A DNA stretch of 64,000 nucleotides, from NCBI RefSeq assembly GCF_024213555.1, contig NZ_JANAVO010000008.1:124001-188000 (forward strand). The letters run 5' to 3'. The position numbers were made by a program, and so were the translations under genes. This stretch comes from Allokutzneria sp. A3M-2-11 16. Its GTDB lineage: Bacteria; Actinomycetota; Actinomycetes; Mycobacteriales; Pseudonocardiaceae. Below, in pieces: positions 1 through 6,596 of the stretch (positions within the stretch are counted from its first letter, which is position 1; each line of letters begins with the position of its first letter). The notes under the pieces are model-generated. The model saw only the letters and a list, made by a program, of their open reading frames with translations. It was not told the DNA's origin and made no database searches.

Positions 1-202
1 CCACCGCGAGCACCCGGTCCGCGCCACCGTCGACGGTCCCGGCGAGCTTGGCGGCGGCCGCGTCCAGCTCCTCGGCCTTGCGCGCGGTGATGGTCACCGA
101 GGCGCCCCTGGAGAGCAGTTCCTCGGCGATGGCGAACCCGATGCCCCGGCTGCCGCTGGTGATCAGCGCGGTCCGGCCGGCGAAGTCGTTCGGCGTGGTC
201 AT
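1..202 (-). CDS. SDR family oxidoreductase, N-terminal part (runs off the window)
   Basis: Only the first 67 codons are present; the gene continues past base 1. The N-terminus reads as a Rossmann-fold short-chain dehydrogenase/reductase: beta strand TALI, then TSGSRGIG at residues 15-22 (NAD(P)-binding loop, with Ser where most members have Gly at the second position), helix FAIAEELLSRG, then the second strand SVTITAR that ends in the cofactor-selecting region. A basic Arg-Lys pair after that strand hints at NADP(H) preference (inference). The ATG at 202-200 is chosen because a TAGAGT -10 hexamer lies exactly 6 nt upstream, fitting leaderless transcription. The substrate cannot be told from this fragment. 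It is divergent from the ABC-F gene. Confidence 0.85.
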   Translation of the reverse strand, partial: MTTPNDFAGRTALITSGSRGIGFAIAEELLSRGASVTITARKAEELDAAAAKLAGTVDGGADRVLAV

Positions 203-208
203 GCCAGC

Positions 209-230
209 ACTCTAGGGCCGGTTACCGGCC
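209..230 (-). promoter_or_regulatory. Leaderless promoter with adjoining palindrome for the SDR gene
   Basis: On the minus strand TAGAGT (214-209) sits 6 nt before the SDR ATG. Directly upstream is a near-perfect palindrome, GGCCGGTTACCGGCC (216-230, 7-bp arms, 1-nt centre), placed where a repressor would cover the spacer between -10 and -35. The -10 spacing is seen directly; the operator role is inference. Confidence 0.4.
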
Positions 231-283
231 AGTAGCCAGGGCGCGTGGCAAAACCGGTCGAACGCGTCGCGTAAACTGGCAGC

Positions 284-301
284 GTGGTCTTGATGGATTA
301 G
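284..301 (+). CDS. Putative five-codon leader peptide (uORF) upstream of the ABC-F gene
   Basis: The reading frame is GTG GTC TTG ATG GAT TAG (Met-Val-Leu-Met-Asp). A TAAACT -10 hexamer (272-277) ends 6 nt before the GTG, so transcription would start at the GTG and the uORF would be translated leaderlessly. It lies 90 nt upstream of the ABC-F start and is followed by competing hairpins, the usual layout of ribosome-mediated attenuation. The peptide is too short for homology; the call rests on position and context only. Confidence 0.4.
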   Translation: MVLMD

Positions 302-390
302 CGGCGCGCGTGGCCCACCCCCGACTTTCGTGAGGGAGGTGGGCGGATGCCCCCTGTCTTCCGCCACGCGATTCGTCTGGAGTTCTTCCC
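302..390 (+). promoter_or_regulatory. Attenuator-like leader with mutually exclusive hairpins (ABC-F gene)
   Basis: Three stems can form. Stem A: GCCCACC (313-319) with GGTGGGC (338-344), extended by 3 bp across an A bulge. Stem B: CGCGTGGC (307-314) with the complementary segment at 363-370, enclosing A. Stem C: GGCGGA (342-347) with TCCGCC (360-365). C excludes both A and B. A ribosome pausing on the uORF at 284-301 would cover the 5' side of B and could shift the balance. The GGAG at 379-382 is the ribosome binding site of the TTG at 391. There is no clear U-tract, so control could act on transcription or translation. Pairings are seen in the sequence; the switch is inference. Confidence 0.5.
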
Positions 391-2016
391 TTGATCACTG
401 TCACGGACCTGGAGCTGCGCGCGGGCTCCCGCATCCTGCTGTCCGACACCACCCTTCGCGTCCAGCCCGGTGACCGGATCGGCCTCGTCGGCCGCAACGG
501 CGCGGGCAAGACCACCACGCTGCGCGTGCTCGCGGGCGAGGGCGAGCCCTACGCGGGCACCGTCCTGCGCTCCGGCGAGCTGGGCTACCTCCCGCAGGAC
601 CCGCGCGAGGGCGACCTGTCGATGACCGCGAAGGACCGGGTGCTGTCGGCGCGCGGGTTGGACGAGATCCTGCGCGAGATGGAGAAGTCGCAGGCCATCA
701 TGGCCGAACTGGTCGACGAGAAGGCCCGCGACGCCGCCGTGCGCAAGTACGGTCGCCTGGAGGACCGCTTCGCCGCGCTGGGCGGGTACGCCGCCGAGAG
801 CGAGGCGGCCCGCATCTGCGCCAACCTCGGCCTGGCCGACCGCGTGCTCGCGCAGGAGACCGGCACGCTCTCCGGTGGTCAGCGCCGCCGCGTCGAACTG
901 GCCCGCATCCTGTTCGCCGCGACCGAGGCGGGCTCGGGCAAGTCCGACACGATCCTGCTGCTGGACGAGCCGACCAACCACCTCGACGCCGACTCGATCA
1001 CCTGGCTGCGCGGGTTCCTCAAGGGCCACAGCGGCGGCCTGATCGTGATCAGCCACGACGTCGACCTGCTGGCCGACGTCGTCAACAAGGTGTGGTTCCT
1101 CGACGCCGTGCGCGCCGAGGTCGACATCTACAACATGGGGTGGAAGCGCTACCAGGAGGCGCGCGCCGCCGACGAGAAGCGCCGCAAGCGCGAGCGCGCC
1201 AACGCCGAGAAGAAGGCGGGCGTGCTCAAGGCGCAGGCCGACAAGATGCGCGCCAAGGCCACCAAGGCCGTCGCCGCGCAGAACATGGCCCGCCGCGCGG
1301 ACAAGCTGCTCGCCGGGCTGGACGAGGTGCGCGTCTCGGACAAGGTCGCCAAGATCCGCTTCCCGCAGCCCGCCCCGTGCGGCAAGACGCCGCTGATGGC
1401 CGAGGGCCTGTCCAAGTCCTACGGCTCGCTGGAGATCTTCGCCGGGGTGGACCTGGCGATCGACCGCGGCTCCCGCGTGGTGGTGCTCGGCCTCAACGGC
1501 GCGGGCAAGACCACGCTGCTGCGGCTGCTCGGCGGCTCGGAGACCTTCGACGCCGGGGAGGTCGTGCCCGGTCACGGCCTGCGCCTGGGCTACTACGCGC
1601 AGGAGCACGAGACCCTGGACCACGACGCGTCGGTCTGGGAGAACATCCGGCACGCCGCCCCGGACACCGACGCCCAGCAGCTGCGCTCGCTGCTCGGCGC
1701 GTTCCTGTTCACCGGCGAGCAGCTGGACCAGCCCGCGGGCACGCTCTCCGGCGGTGAGAAGACCCGGCTGGCGCTGGCCGGCCTGGTCTCCAGCGCGGCG
1801 AACGTGCTGCTGCTGGACGAGCCGACGAACAACCTCGACCCGGCCAGCCGGGAGCAGGTGCTCGACGCGCTGCGCAGCTACCAGGGCGCGGTCGTGCTGG
1901 TCACGCACGATCCGGGCGCGGTGGAGGCGCTGGAGCCCGAGCGCGTCATCCTTTTGCCCGATGGCACCGAGGACCACTGGTCGGCCGATTACCTAGAGCT
2001 GGTGCAGCTGGCCTGA
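391..2016 (+). CDS. ABC-F family ATPase (ribosome-associated, antibiotic-resistance/translation-factor type)
   Basis: This 541-residue protein has two ATP-binding cassettes and no membrane segment. Cassette 1: Walker A GRNGAGKTT near residue 34, signature LSGGQ near 160, Walker B LLLLDEPTNHLD near 190. A charged Lys/Arg/Ala-rich linker (about 230-310) corresponds to the interdomain arm that reaches the ribosome in the family. Cassette 2: GLNGAGKTT near 367, LSGGE near 452, LLLLDEPTNNLD near 472. ABC-F proteins act on the ribosomal E site, either protecting against PTC/exit-tunnel antibiotics or aiding translation; which applies here is unknown. The TTG start is set by GGAG 8 nt upstream. The structured leader suggests induction by ribosome stalling. 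Confidence 0.95.
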   Translation: MITVTDLELRAGSRILLSDTTLRVQPGDRIGLVGRNGAGKTTTLRVLAGEGEPYAGTVLRSGELGYLPQDPREGDLSMTAKDRVLSARGLDEILREMEKSQAIMAELVDEKARDAAVRKYGRLEDRFAALGGYAAESEAARICANLGLADRVLAQETGTLSGGQRRRVELARILFAATEAGSGKSDTILLLDEPTNHLDADSITWLRGFLKGHSGGLIVISHDVDLLADVVNKVWFLDAVRAEVDIYNMGWKRYQEARAADEKRRKRERANAEKKAGVLKAQADKMRAKATKAVAAQNMARRADKLLAGLDEVRVSDKVAKIRFPQPAPCGKTPLMAEGLSKSYGSLEIFAGVDLAIDRGSRVVVLGLNGAGKTTLLRLLGGSETFDAGEVVPGHGLRLGYYAQEHETLDHDASVWENIRHAAPDTDAQQLRSLLGAFLFTGEQLDQPAGTLSGGEKTRLALAGLVSSAANVLLLDEPTNNLDPASREQVLDALRSYQGAVVLVTHDPGAVEALEPERVILLPDGTEDHWSADYLELVQLA

Positions 2017-2208
2017 TCAGCCAGGCCGGCCACCACTGCCGAGGCCAGGCACCGCCTTTAGCGCGTCCGGATGATCCACAGGGCGTGACTCGCCGATCAC
2101 GTGGCGATGATTTTTCATGATCGCCTGGCGTTTGCGGCTTCCGTGTTCGATCATTGCGGCGACGGGGGCCATGATCGGCCCCACTGGTCAATCGGAAGGC
2201 GGGACAAG

Positions 2209-2418
2209 GTGGCTGACCTGAAGAAGGGCGCCCGGATCACGGGGACGGCCCGGGACAAGCTTGCCGCTGACCTCAAGAAGAAGTACGAGAAGGGGGCGAG
2301 CATTCGCTCCCTCGCTGAATCTACCGGCCGCTCGTACGGCTTCGTGCACCGGGTCCTCAGTGAATCGGGGGTGACTCTCCGCGGCCGTGGCGGCGCCACG
2401 CGGAGCAAGAAGAAGTAG
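2209..2418 (+). CDS. Small helix-turn-helix DNA-binding protein
   Basis: This is a 69-residue basic protein starting with VADLKKG, with a helix-turn-helix at about residues 27-53 (the segment containing GASIRSLAESTGRSYGFVHR) and a Gly/Arg/Lys-rich tail ending in SKKK. The same short HTH protein is widespread in actinobacteria and I recall it near crotonase genes; its function is not established. GTG at 2209 is preferred over the upstream ATG because the upstream extension looks non-coding and GGAAGG lies about 11 nt before. The crotonase start follows 49 nt after the stop, so co-transcription is likely. Confidence 0.8.
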   Translation: MADLKKGARITGTARDKLAADLKKKYEKGASIRSLAESTGRSYGFVHRVLSESGVTLRGRGGATRSKKK

Positions 2419-2467
2419 ACCCGGCGAGGCAGCGCAACCTTTCTCACTGTTACGGACAGGAGCCCGA

Positions 2468-3271
2468 GTGTCGATCGTCGACGCTGGCCTGCTCGACGCC
2501 GGGGGCGTCCAGCTCGCGCTGGACGGCCCCCTGGCAACCATCACCCTGCACCGTCCGGAGGTGCTCAACGCGCAGACCCCCGCGATGTGGGCGGCGCTGC
2601 GCGGGATCGGGGAGGCGCTCTCCCCCGAGGTGCGGGTGGTCGTGGTGCGCGGGTCCGGCCGGGCTTTCTCGGCCGGACTCGACCGCGGTCTGTTCACGGC
2701 CGGTGATGGCGAGGGCGGCCCGGGGCTCATGTCGATCGCGACGATGCCCACCGAGCGCGCGGACGCGGTCATCGCCGAGTTCCAGCGCGCGTTCAGCTGG
2801 CTCCGCGATCCGGCGCGGGTGACCGTCGCCGGGGTGCAGGGCCACGCGATCGGGGCGGGCTTCCAGCTCGCCCTCGCCTGCGACCTGCGGGTCGCGGCGA
2901 CCGACGCCAAGTTCGCCATGGCCGAGACCGGGCTCGGCCTGGTCCCCGACCTCGGCGGCACGCTGCCGCTGGTCCGCTGCGTCGGCTACGCGCGGGCGGT
3001 GGAGATCTGCCTGACCGGCCGTCGCGTCGGCGCGGAGGAGGCCGAGCGGATCGGCCTGGTCAACTCCGTCACACCGGTCGAGGAGCTCGACGACGCGGTG
3101 GACAACCTGGTCCGCGCGCTGCTCGTCCCGCAGCCCGGCGCCACGCGGGAAACGTTGGCGCTGCTGCACTCCGCGGCCGACAACCCCGTTCCCGAACTCC
3201 AGCTCTCCGCCGAGCGCGCCGCGCAGATCCGCCGCCTGGCCGACCTTCGCGCCCTCCTCAACCCCTCCTGA
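2468..3271 (+). CDS. Enoyl-CoA hydratase/isomerase (crotonase) family protein
   Basis: The protein has 267 residues, typical for the family. The oxyanion-hole segments are visible: SGRAFSAGLDRG near residue 71 and GHAIGAGFQLALACDL near 125. In mitochondrial enoyl-CoA hydratase the two catalytic glutamates follow these; here the first aligns with Gln (GFQLA) while the second is kept (MAETGLGLVPDLGG). That pattern is common among isomerases and other crotonases, so strict hydratase activity is doubtful. GTG at 2468 is chosen because AGGAG lies 5 nt upstream. A role in acyl-CoA degradation is family knowledge; the substrate is unknown. Confidence 0.88.
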   Translation: MSIVDAGLLDAGGVQLALDGPLATITLHRPEVLNAQTPAMWAALRGIGEALSPEVRVVVVRGSGRAFSAGLDRGLFTAGDGEGGPGLMSIATMPTERADAVIAEFQRAFSWLRDPARVTVAGVQGHAIGAGFQLALACDLRVAATDAKFAMAETGLGLVPDLGGTLPLVRCVGYARAVEICLTGRRVGAEEAERIGLVNSVTPVEELDDAVDNLVRALLVPQPGATRETLALLHSAADNPVPELQLSAERAAQIRRLADLRALLNPS

Positions 3272-3292
3272 CCCGAACCCCACCCGACCTGC

Positions 3293-3528
3293 GGGGTTCC
3301 CCGGTCTTCAAGTACCGCGAACCCCCCTCCCCGCGGTCTCAAACCGCCCCCACCCCCCCGCCTGTATGCCCTGAATGAGTCATTGAGGGCCTTGAACTCC
3401 CCCAATGACTCATTCAGGGCCTTCCAACGCACCAAATGCGGCATTGGCGGTGGGTGTGGGGTGGGGGTTGGGGGCGGTTTGAGACCGTTCGGGGTGGGGT
3501 CGGGGGTACTTGAAGACCGGCTTACCCC
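3293..3528. repeat. GTCTTCAAGTAC-type long inverted-repeat element, copy 1
   Basis: The outer arms CCGGTCTTCAAGTACC (3301-3316) and its exact complement (3505-3520) are flanked by GGGGT/ACCCC. A second nested perfect pair, GGTCTCAAACCGCCCC (3335-3350) with 3471-3486, lies inside. The element starts 22 nt after the crotonase stop. Its centre holds a member of the 30-bp palindromic array family (3369-3447). It fills the 341-bp gap between the crotonase and the ABC exporter; nothing else is seen there. Confidence 0.85.
3369..3447. repeat. Modular 30-bp palindromic array (a), two units plus 18-bp terminal unit
   Basis: Unit 1 (3369-3398) and unit 2 (3399-3429) carry the 18-bp inverted pair GCCCTGAATGAGTCATTG (3368-3385) and its exact complement (3403-3420). 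The array closes with CACCAAATGCGGCATTGG (3430-3447). The same architecture recurs at 34428, 44624 and 44784. This copy is nested inside the longer inverted-repeat element. Confidence 0.8.
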
Positions 3529-3612
3529 GGGCGGGACGTGGAAGTCTCTCGGGCGGGAAGATATCGGGACCTCCTGCTGTTGTGCTCGACGCAACCTGGG
3601 GAGAGGACCGCC

Positions 3613-5793
3613 GTGGACGGAACGTGGATGCTGATGCGCAGCGCGATGGAGAGCGCTGACGTACCGAACAAGATTCGCAAGGGCACGCTGAAACGCGTCC
3701 TCTCCTTCGCCCGGCCGCACCGGCGCACGCTGATCGCGTTCCTGGCGATCACCGTGGTCACCGCGGTGCTGGCGGTCGCGACGCCGGTGCTCGCGGGCCG
3801 GGTGGTCAACGAGATCAGCGGCGGCGGGGACTCCGGCGTCGTGGTCGGCATCGCGTTGCTGATCGCCGGGCTCGCCGTGGTGGAGGCCGGGGTCGGGCTG
3901 TTCGAGCGCTGGTTGTCCGCGCGCATCGGCGAGGGGCTGATCTACGACCTGCGCCGCGCCGTCGTCGGCCACGTGCAGCAGATGCCGGTCGCCTTCTTCT
4001 CCCGCACGCGCACGGGCGCGCTGGTCAGCCGCCTCAACAACGACGTGATCGGCGCGCAGCGGGCGTTCACCTCGACCCTGTCCGGTGTGGTCGCCAACGT
4101 CATCCAGCTCGCGCTGGCGCTTGCGGTGATGCTGACGTTGTCCTGGCAGGTCACGGTGATCGCGCTGGCGCTGCTGCCGGTGTTCGTGCTGCCCGCGCGG
4201 CGGATGGGCCGCAGGATGGCCGCGCTGCAACGGGAGGCGGCCGGGCACAACGCGACCATGACCACCCAGATGACCGAGCGGTTCTCCGCGCCGGGCGCGA
4301 CCCTCGTCAAGCTCTTCGGCCGCCCCAAGGACGAGGCCGACGAGTTCGGCGCGCGGGCCGCGCGGGTGCGCGACATCGGCATCCGCACCGCCATGACCAC
4401 GCGCGTGTTCATCACCGCGCTGACCCTGGTGTCGAGCTTGGCGCTGGCGCTGGTGTACGGCCTCGGCGGGTGGCTCGCCCTGGAGGGACAGCTCGCCGCG
4501 GGCACGGTCGTCTCGCTCGCGCTGCTGCTGACCCGGCTCTACACGCCGCTGACCGCGCTGGCCAACGCGCGCGTGGACGTGATGAGCGCGCTGGTCTCCT
4601 TCGAGCGCGTGTTCGAGGTGCTCGACCTCCCACCCGCGATCACCGAGAAGCCCGACGCCGCAACGGTTCCGGACGGCCCGGTGGCGGTGGAGTTCGACGA
4701 CGTGCGCTTCGCCTACCCTGCGGCGAACAAGGTTTCCCTTGCCTCCCTTGAGGAAGTCAAGACCCTGGACACCCGTGGCGGCGAGGAGGTGTTGCACGGC
4801 TTGAGCTTCCGCGCCGAGCCCGGTCAGCTCGTCGCGCTCGTCGGCTCCTCGGGTGCGGGCAAGTCGACCATCGCCAGCCTGGTGCCGCGGCTCTACGACG
4901 TGGACTCCGGAGCCGTCCGGCTGTCCGATGTGGACGTTCGGGAGCTGTCGTTCGACTCGATCAGGCAGACGGTGGGCGTGGTGACCCAGGACGGGCACCT
5001 CTTCCACGACACGATCGGCGCGAACCTGCTCTACGCGCGCCCCGCCGCCACCGAGGAGGAGATCTGGGACGCGCTGCGCGGAGCCAGGCTCGCCGACCTG
5101 GTGCGCTCACTCCCGGACGGCTTGGAAACCGTTGTGGGAGAACGGGGTTACCGGCTCTCCGGGGGTGAGCGGCAGCGGCTGACCATCGCCCGCCTGCTGC
5201 TGGCGCGGCAGCGCGTGGTGATCCTGGACGAGGCCACCGCGCACCTGGACTCCGAGTCGGAGGCGGCGGTGCAGGAAGCCCTCGCCGAGGCGTTGGCGGG
5301 GCGGACCGCTCTGGTGATCGCGCACCGGCTGTCCACGATCCGCGCCGCCGACCAGATCCTGGTCGTCGAGGCGGGCGAGATCGTCGAGCGCGGCACTCAC
5401 GACGAACTCCTTGCCGCAGAAGGACGTTACGCCGACCTGTACCGGACGCAGTTCCGCCAAGCCGAGCCCGCCGCGCCGGTGGCGCTGCCGCACGCGCTCG
5501 ACGACTTCGGCGCGCTGTGGCGGCAGAGCCTGGTGCAGGTGCAGCGGCTGTTCCCGACGCGGCTGCGGATGGTGCTCGACGGCGACAAGGGAACCGAGGC
5601 GCGACTGCGCGAGCTGGTCCGTGCGGAAGAGGTGTGCTGCCCGTTCTTCGCCTTCACGGTGACGCGCGAGGGCGACCGGCTCGTGCTGGACACCGACGTG
5701 CCGGAGACCGCGGCCGTCGTCCTCGACGAGATGGCGACCGCGGCGCTGCGCTCACGAGAGCCGGGGGACCCGCTTGCCGTAGTGGGCGAGTAG
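3613..5793 (+). CDS. ABC exporter (fused TMD-NBD) with extra C-terminal CC-motif domain
   Basis: This 726-residue protein starts at GTG 3613 behind GGGGAGAGG. Residues about 25-330 form a six-helix type IV exporter membrane domain. The NBD has Walker A GSSGAGKST, Q-loop VTQDG, signature LSGGERQR, Walker B VVILDEATAHLD and H-loop AHRLS. An insert of about 20 residues follows the A-loop FAYP, as in many actinobacterial homologues. Unusually, about 110 residues follow the NBD, ending in a compact alpha/beta module with AEEVCCPFFAFTVTREG. I recall a similar CC-F module in small free-standing proteins and in some MerR-type regulators. A metal- or thiol-sensing role is inference. The 3' end overlaps the convergent SIS gene by 42 nt. 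Confidence 0.88.
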   Translation: MDGTWMLMRSAMESADVPNKIRKGTLKRVLSFARPHRRTLIAFLAITVVTAVLAVATPVLAGRVVNEISGGGDSGVVVGIALLIAGLAVVEAGVGLFERWLSARIGEGLIYDLRRAVVGHVQQMPVAFFSRTRTGALVSRLNNDVIGAQRAFTSTLSGVVANVIQLALALAVMLTLSWQVTVIALALLPVFVLPARRMGRRMAALQREAAGHNATMTTQMTERFSAPGATLVKLFGRPKDEADEFGARAARVRDIGIRTAMTTRVFITALTLVSSLALALVYGLGGWLALEGQLAAGTVVSLALLLTRLYTPLTALANARVDVMSALVSFERVFEVLDLPPAITEKPDAATVPDGPVAVEFDDVRFAYPAANKVSLASLEEVKTLDTRGGEEVLHGLSFRAEPGQLVALVGSSGAGKSTIASLVPRLYDVDSGAVRLSDVDVRELSFDSIRQTVGVVTQDGHLFHDTIGANLLYARPAATEEEIWDALRGARLADLVRSLPDGLETVVGERGYRLSGGERQRLTIARLLLARQRVVILDEATAHLDSESEAAVQEALAEALAGRTALVIAHRLSTIRAADQILVVEAGEIVERGTHDELLAAEGRYADLYRTQFRQAEPAAPVALPHALDDFGALWRQSLVQVQRLFPTRLRMVLDGDKGTEARLRELVRAEEVCCPFFAFTVTREGDRLVLDTDVPETAAVVLDEMATAALRSREPGDPLAVVGE

Positions 5794-6468
5794 GTCCTTG
5801 TTCGCCTGGTCACCGCCCTCGGTGTTGGCGCTGCGCCACAGCGGCAGGTCCAGGCCGTCGCGCTCGGCCCGCGCGTGCAGCGAGACCAGCAGCAGGTTCC
5901 ACACGAACATGGTGGCCAGCGAGGACAGCGGCGCGGTGACCGGCGCGGCGGCCGGGTGCGCGGCGTCGCCGGGCGGCACCAGGGTGTCCAGCACGATGCT
6001 CGACTCGGCGGCCAGGGTGGTGCCCGACCGCTTCGGCGCCGCGGAGCTGGCGGGCCCGGAGGTCACCCCGATCACCGGCAGCCCGGCGGCGCGCCCGGCG
6101 CTGGCCAGCTCCACCGGGTAGGGGTTCACGCCCGAGGTGGAGAAGACGATCAGCACGTCGTTCGGCCCGAGCGGGTCGGCCGTCAGCACCTCGGCGGCCA
6201 GGCCGGAGCGCCGCTCGGCGTCGGTGCTGGACTTCGCGCCGTGCATCGGCAGCAGGTCGGGGTGGTAGAGCGGGCGCACGCAGGACAGCCCGCCCGCGCG
6301 GTAGAAGGTCTCGGCGACCGCGGCCAGCGAGTGGCCCGCGCCCGCGGTGACGATCAGCCCGTCCTTGGTGATCGCCGTGGTCAGCGCGTCGACGGCGCGC
6401 TCGACCGCCTCGGCGTTGTGCCGTTCCAGCCTGTCGAGGTGCTCGTGCACCGTGCCCGCGTATCCCAT
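5752..6468 (-). CDS. SIS-domain sugar-phosphate isomerase/aminosugar-related protein
   Basis: The protein has 238 residues and a single SIS (sugar isomerase) fold. The phosphosugar-binding loops are visible: VTAGAGHSLAAVAETFYRAGG near residue 41 and VFSTSGVNPYPVELA near 109, with a further loop GVTSGPASS. SIS proteins bind phosphorylated ketoses/aldoses such as amino-sugar phosphates in the cytoplasm. A DasR-like operator immediately upstream suggests control by the GlcNAc regulator; NagS of Streptomyces is a SIS protein under DasR (recalled). The tail contains LLAHYGKRV. The exact substrate is unknown. It is divergent from the C69-like gene. Confidence 0.85.
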   Translation of the reverse strand: MGYAGTVHEHLDRLERHNAEAVERAVDALTTAITKDGLIVTAGAGHSLAAVAETFYRAGGLSCVRPLYHPDLLPMHGAKSSTDAERRSGLAAEVLTADPLGPNDVLIVFSTSGVNPYPVELASAGRAAGLPVIGVTSGPASSAAPKRSGTTLAAESSIVLDTLVPPGDAAHPAAAPVTAPLSSLATMFVWNLLLVSLHARAERDGLDLPLWRSANTEGGDQANKDLLAHYGKRVPRLS

Positions 6469-6472
6469 GCAT

Positions 6473-6486
6473 GTGGTCTAAACCAC
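6473..6486 (-). promoter_or_regulatory. DasR-type operator (dre-like)
   Basis: GTGGTCTAAACCAC matches the dre core TGGTCTAGACCA at all but one position. It lies 4-18 nt upstream of the SIS-gene ATG. DasR/NagR GntR-family repressors bind such sites and are released by amino-sugar phosphates (family knowledge). The position, overlapping the ribosome binding or transcription start region, fits repression of the SIS gene. Confidence 0.55.
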
Positions 6487-6596
6487 TCGGCGCACCGGTG
6501 TCAACCCGGGGCCGGGGGAGGTGTTCGTCTGAACAGCGTGCCGCGCCCGGTCGCGAGGGGTTAGCCTGCCGCGCCGTCGACCTTCGAGGAGCGCGC

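Noticed and set aside
298-1977. Long open frame on the minus strand opposite the ABC-F gene
   Set aside because: Antisense shadow typical of high-GC DNA; no recognisable domain, and the plus strand has full ABC-F motifs.
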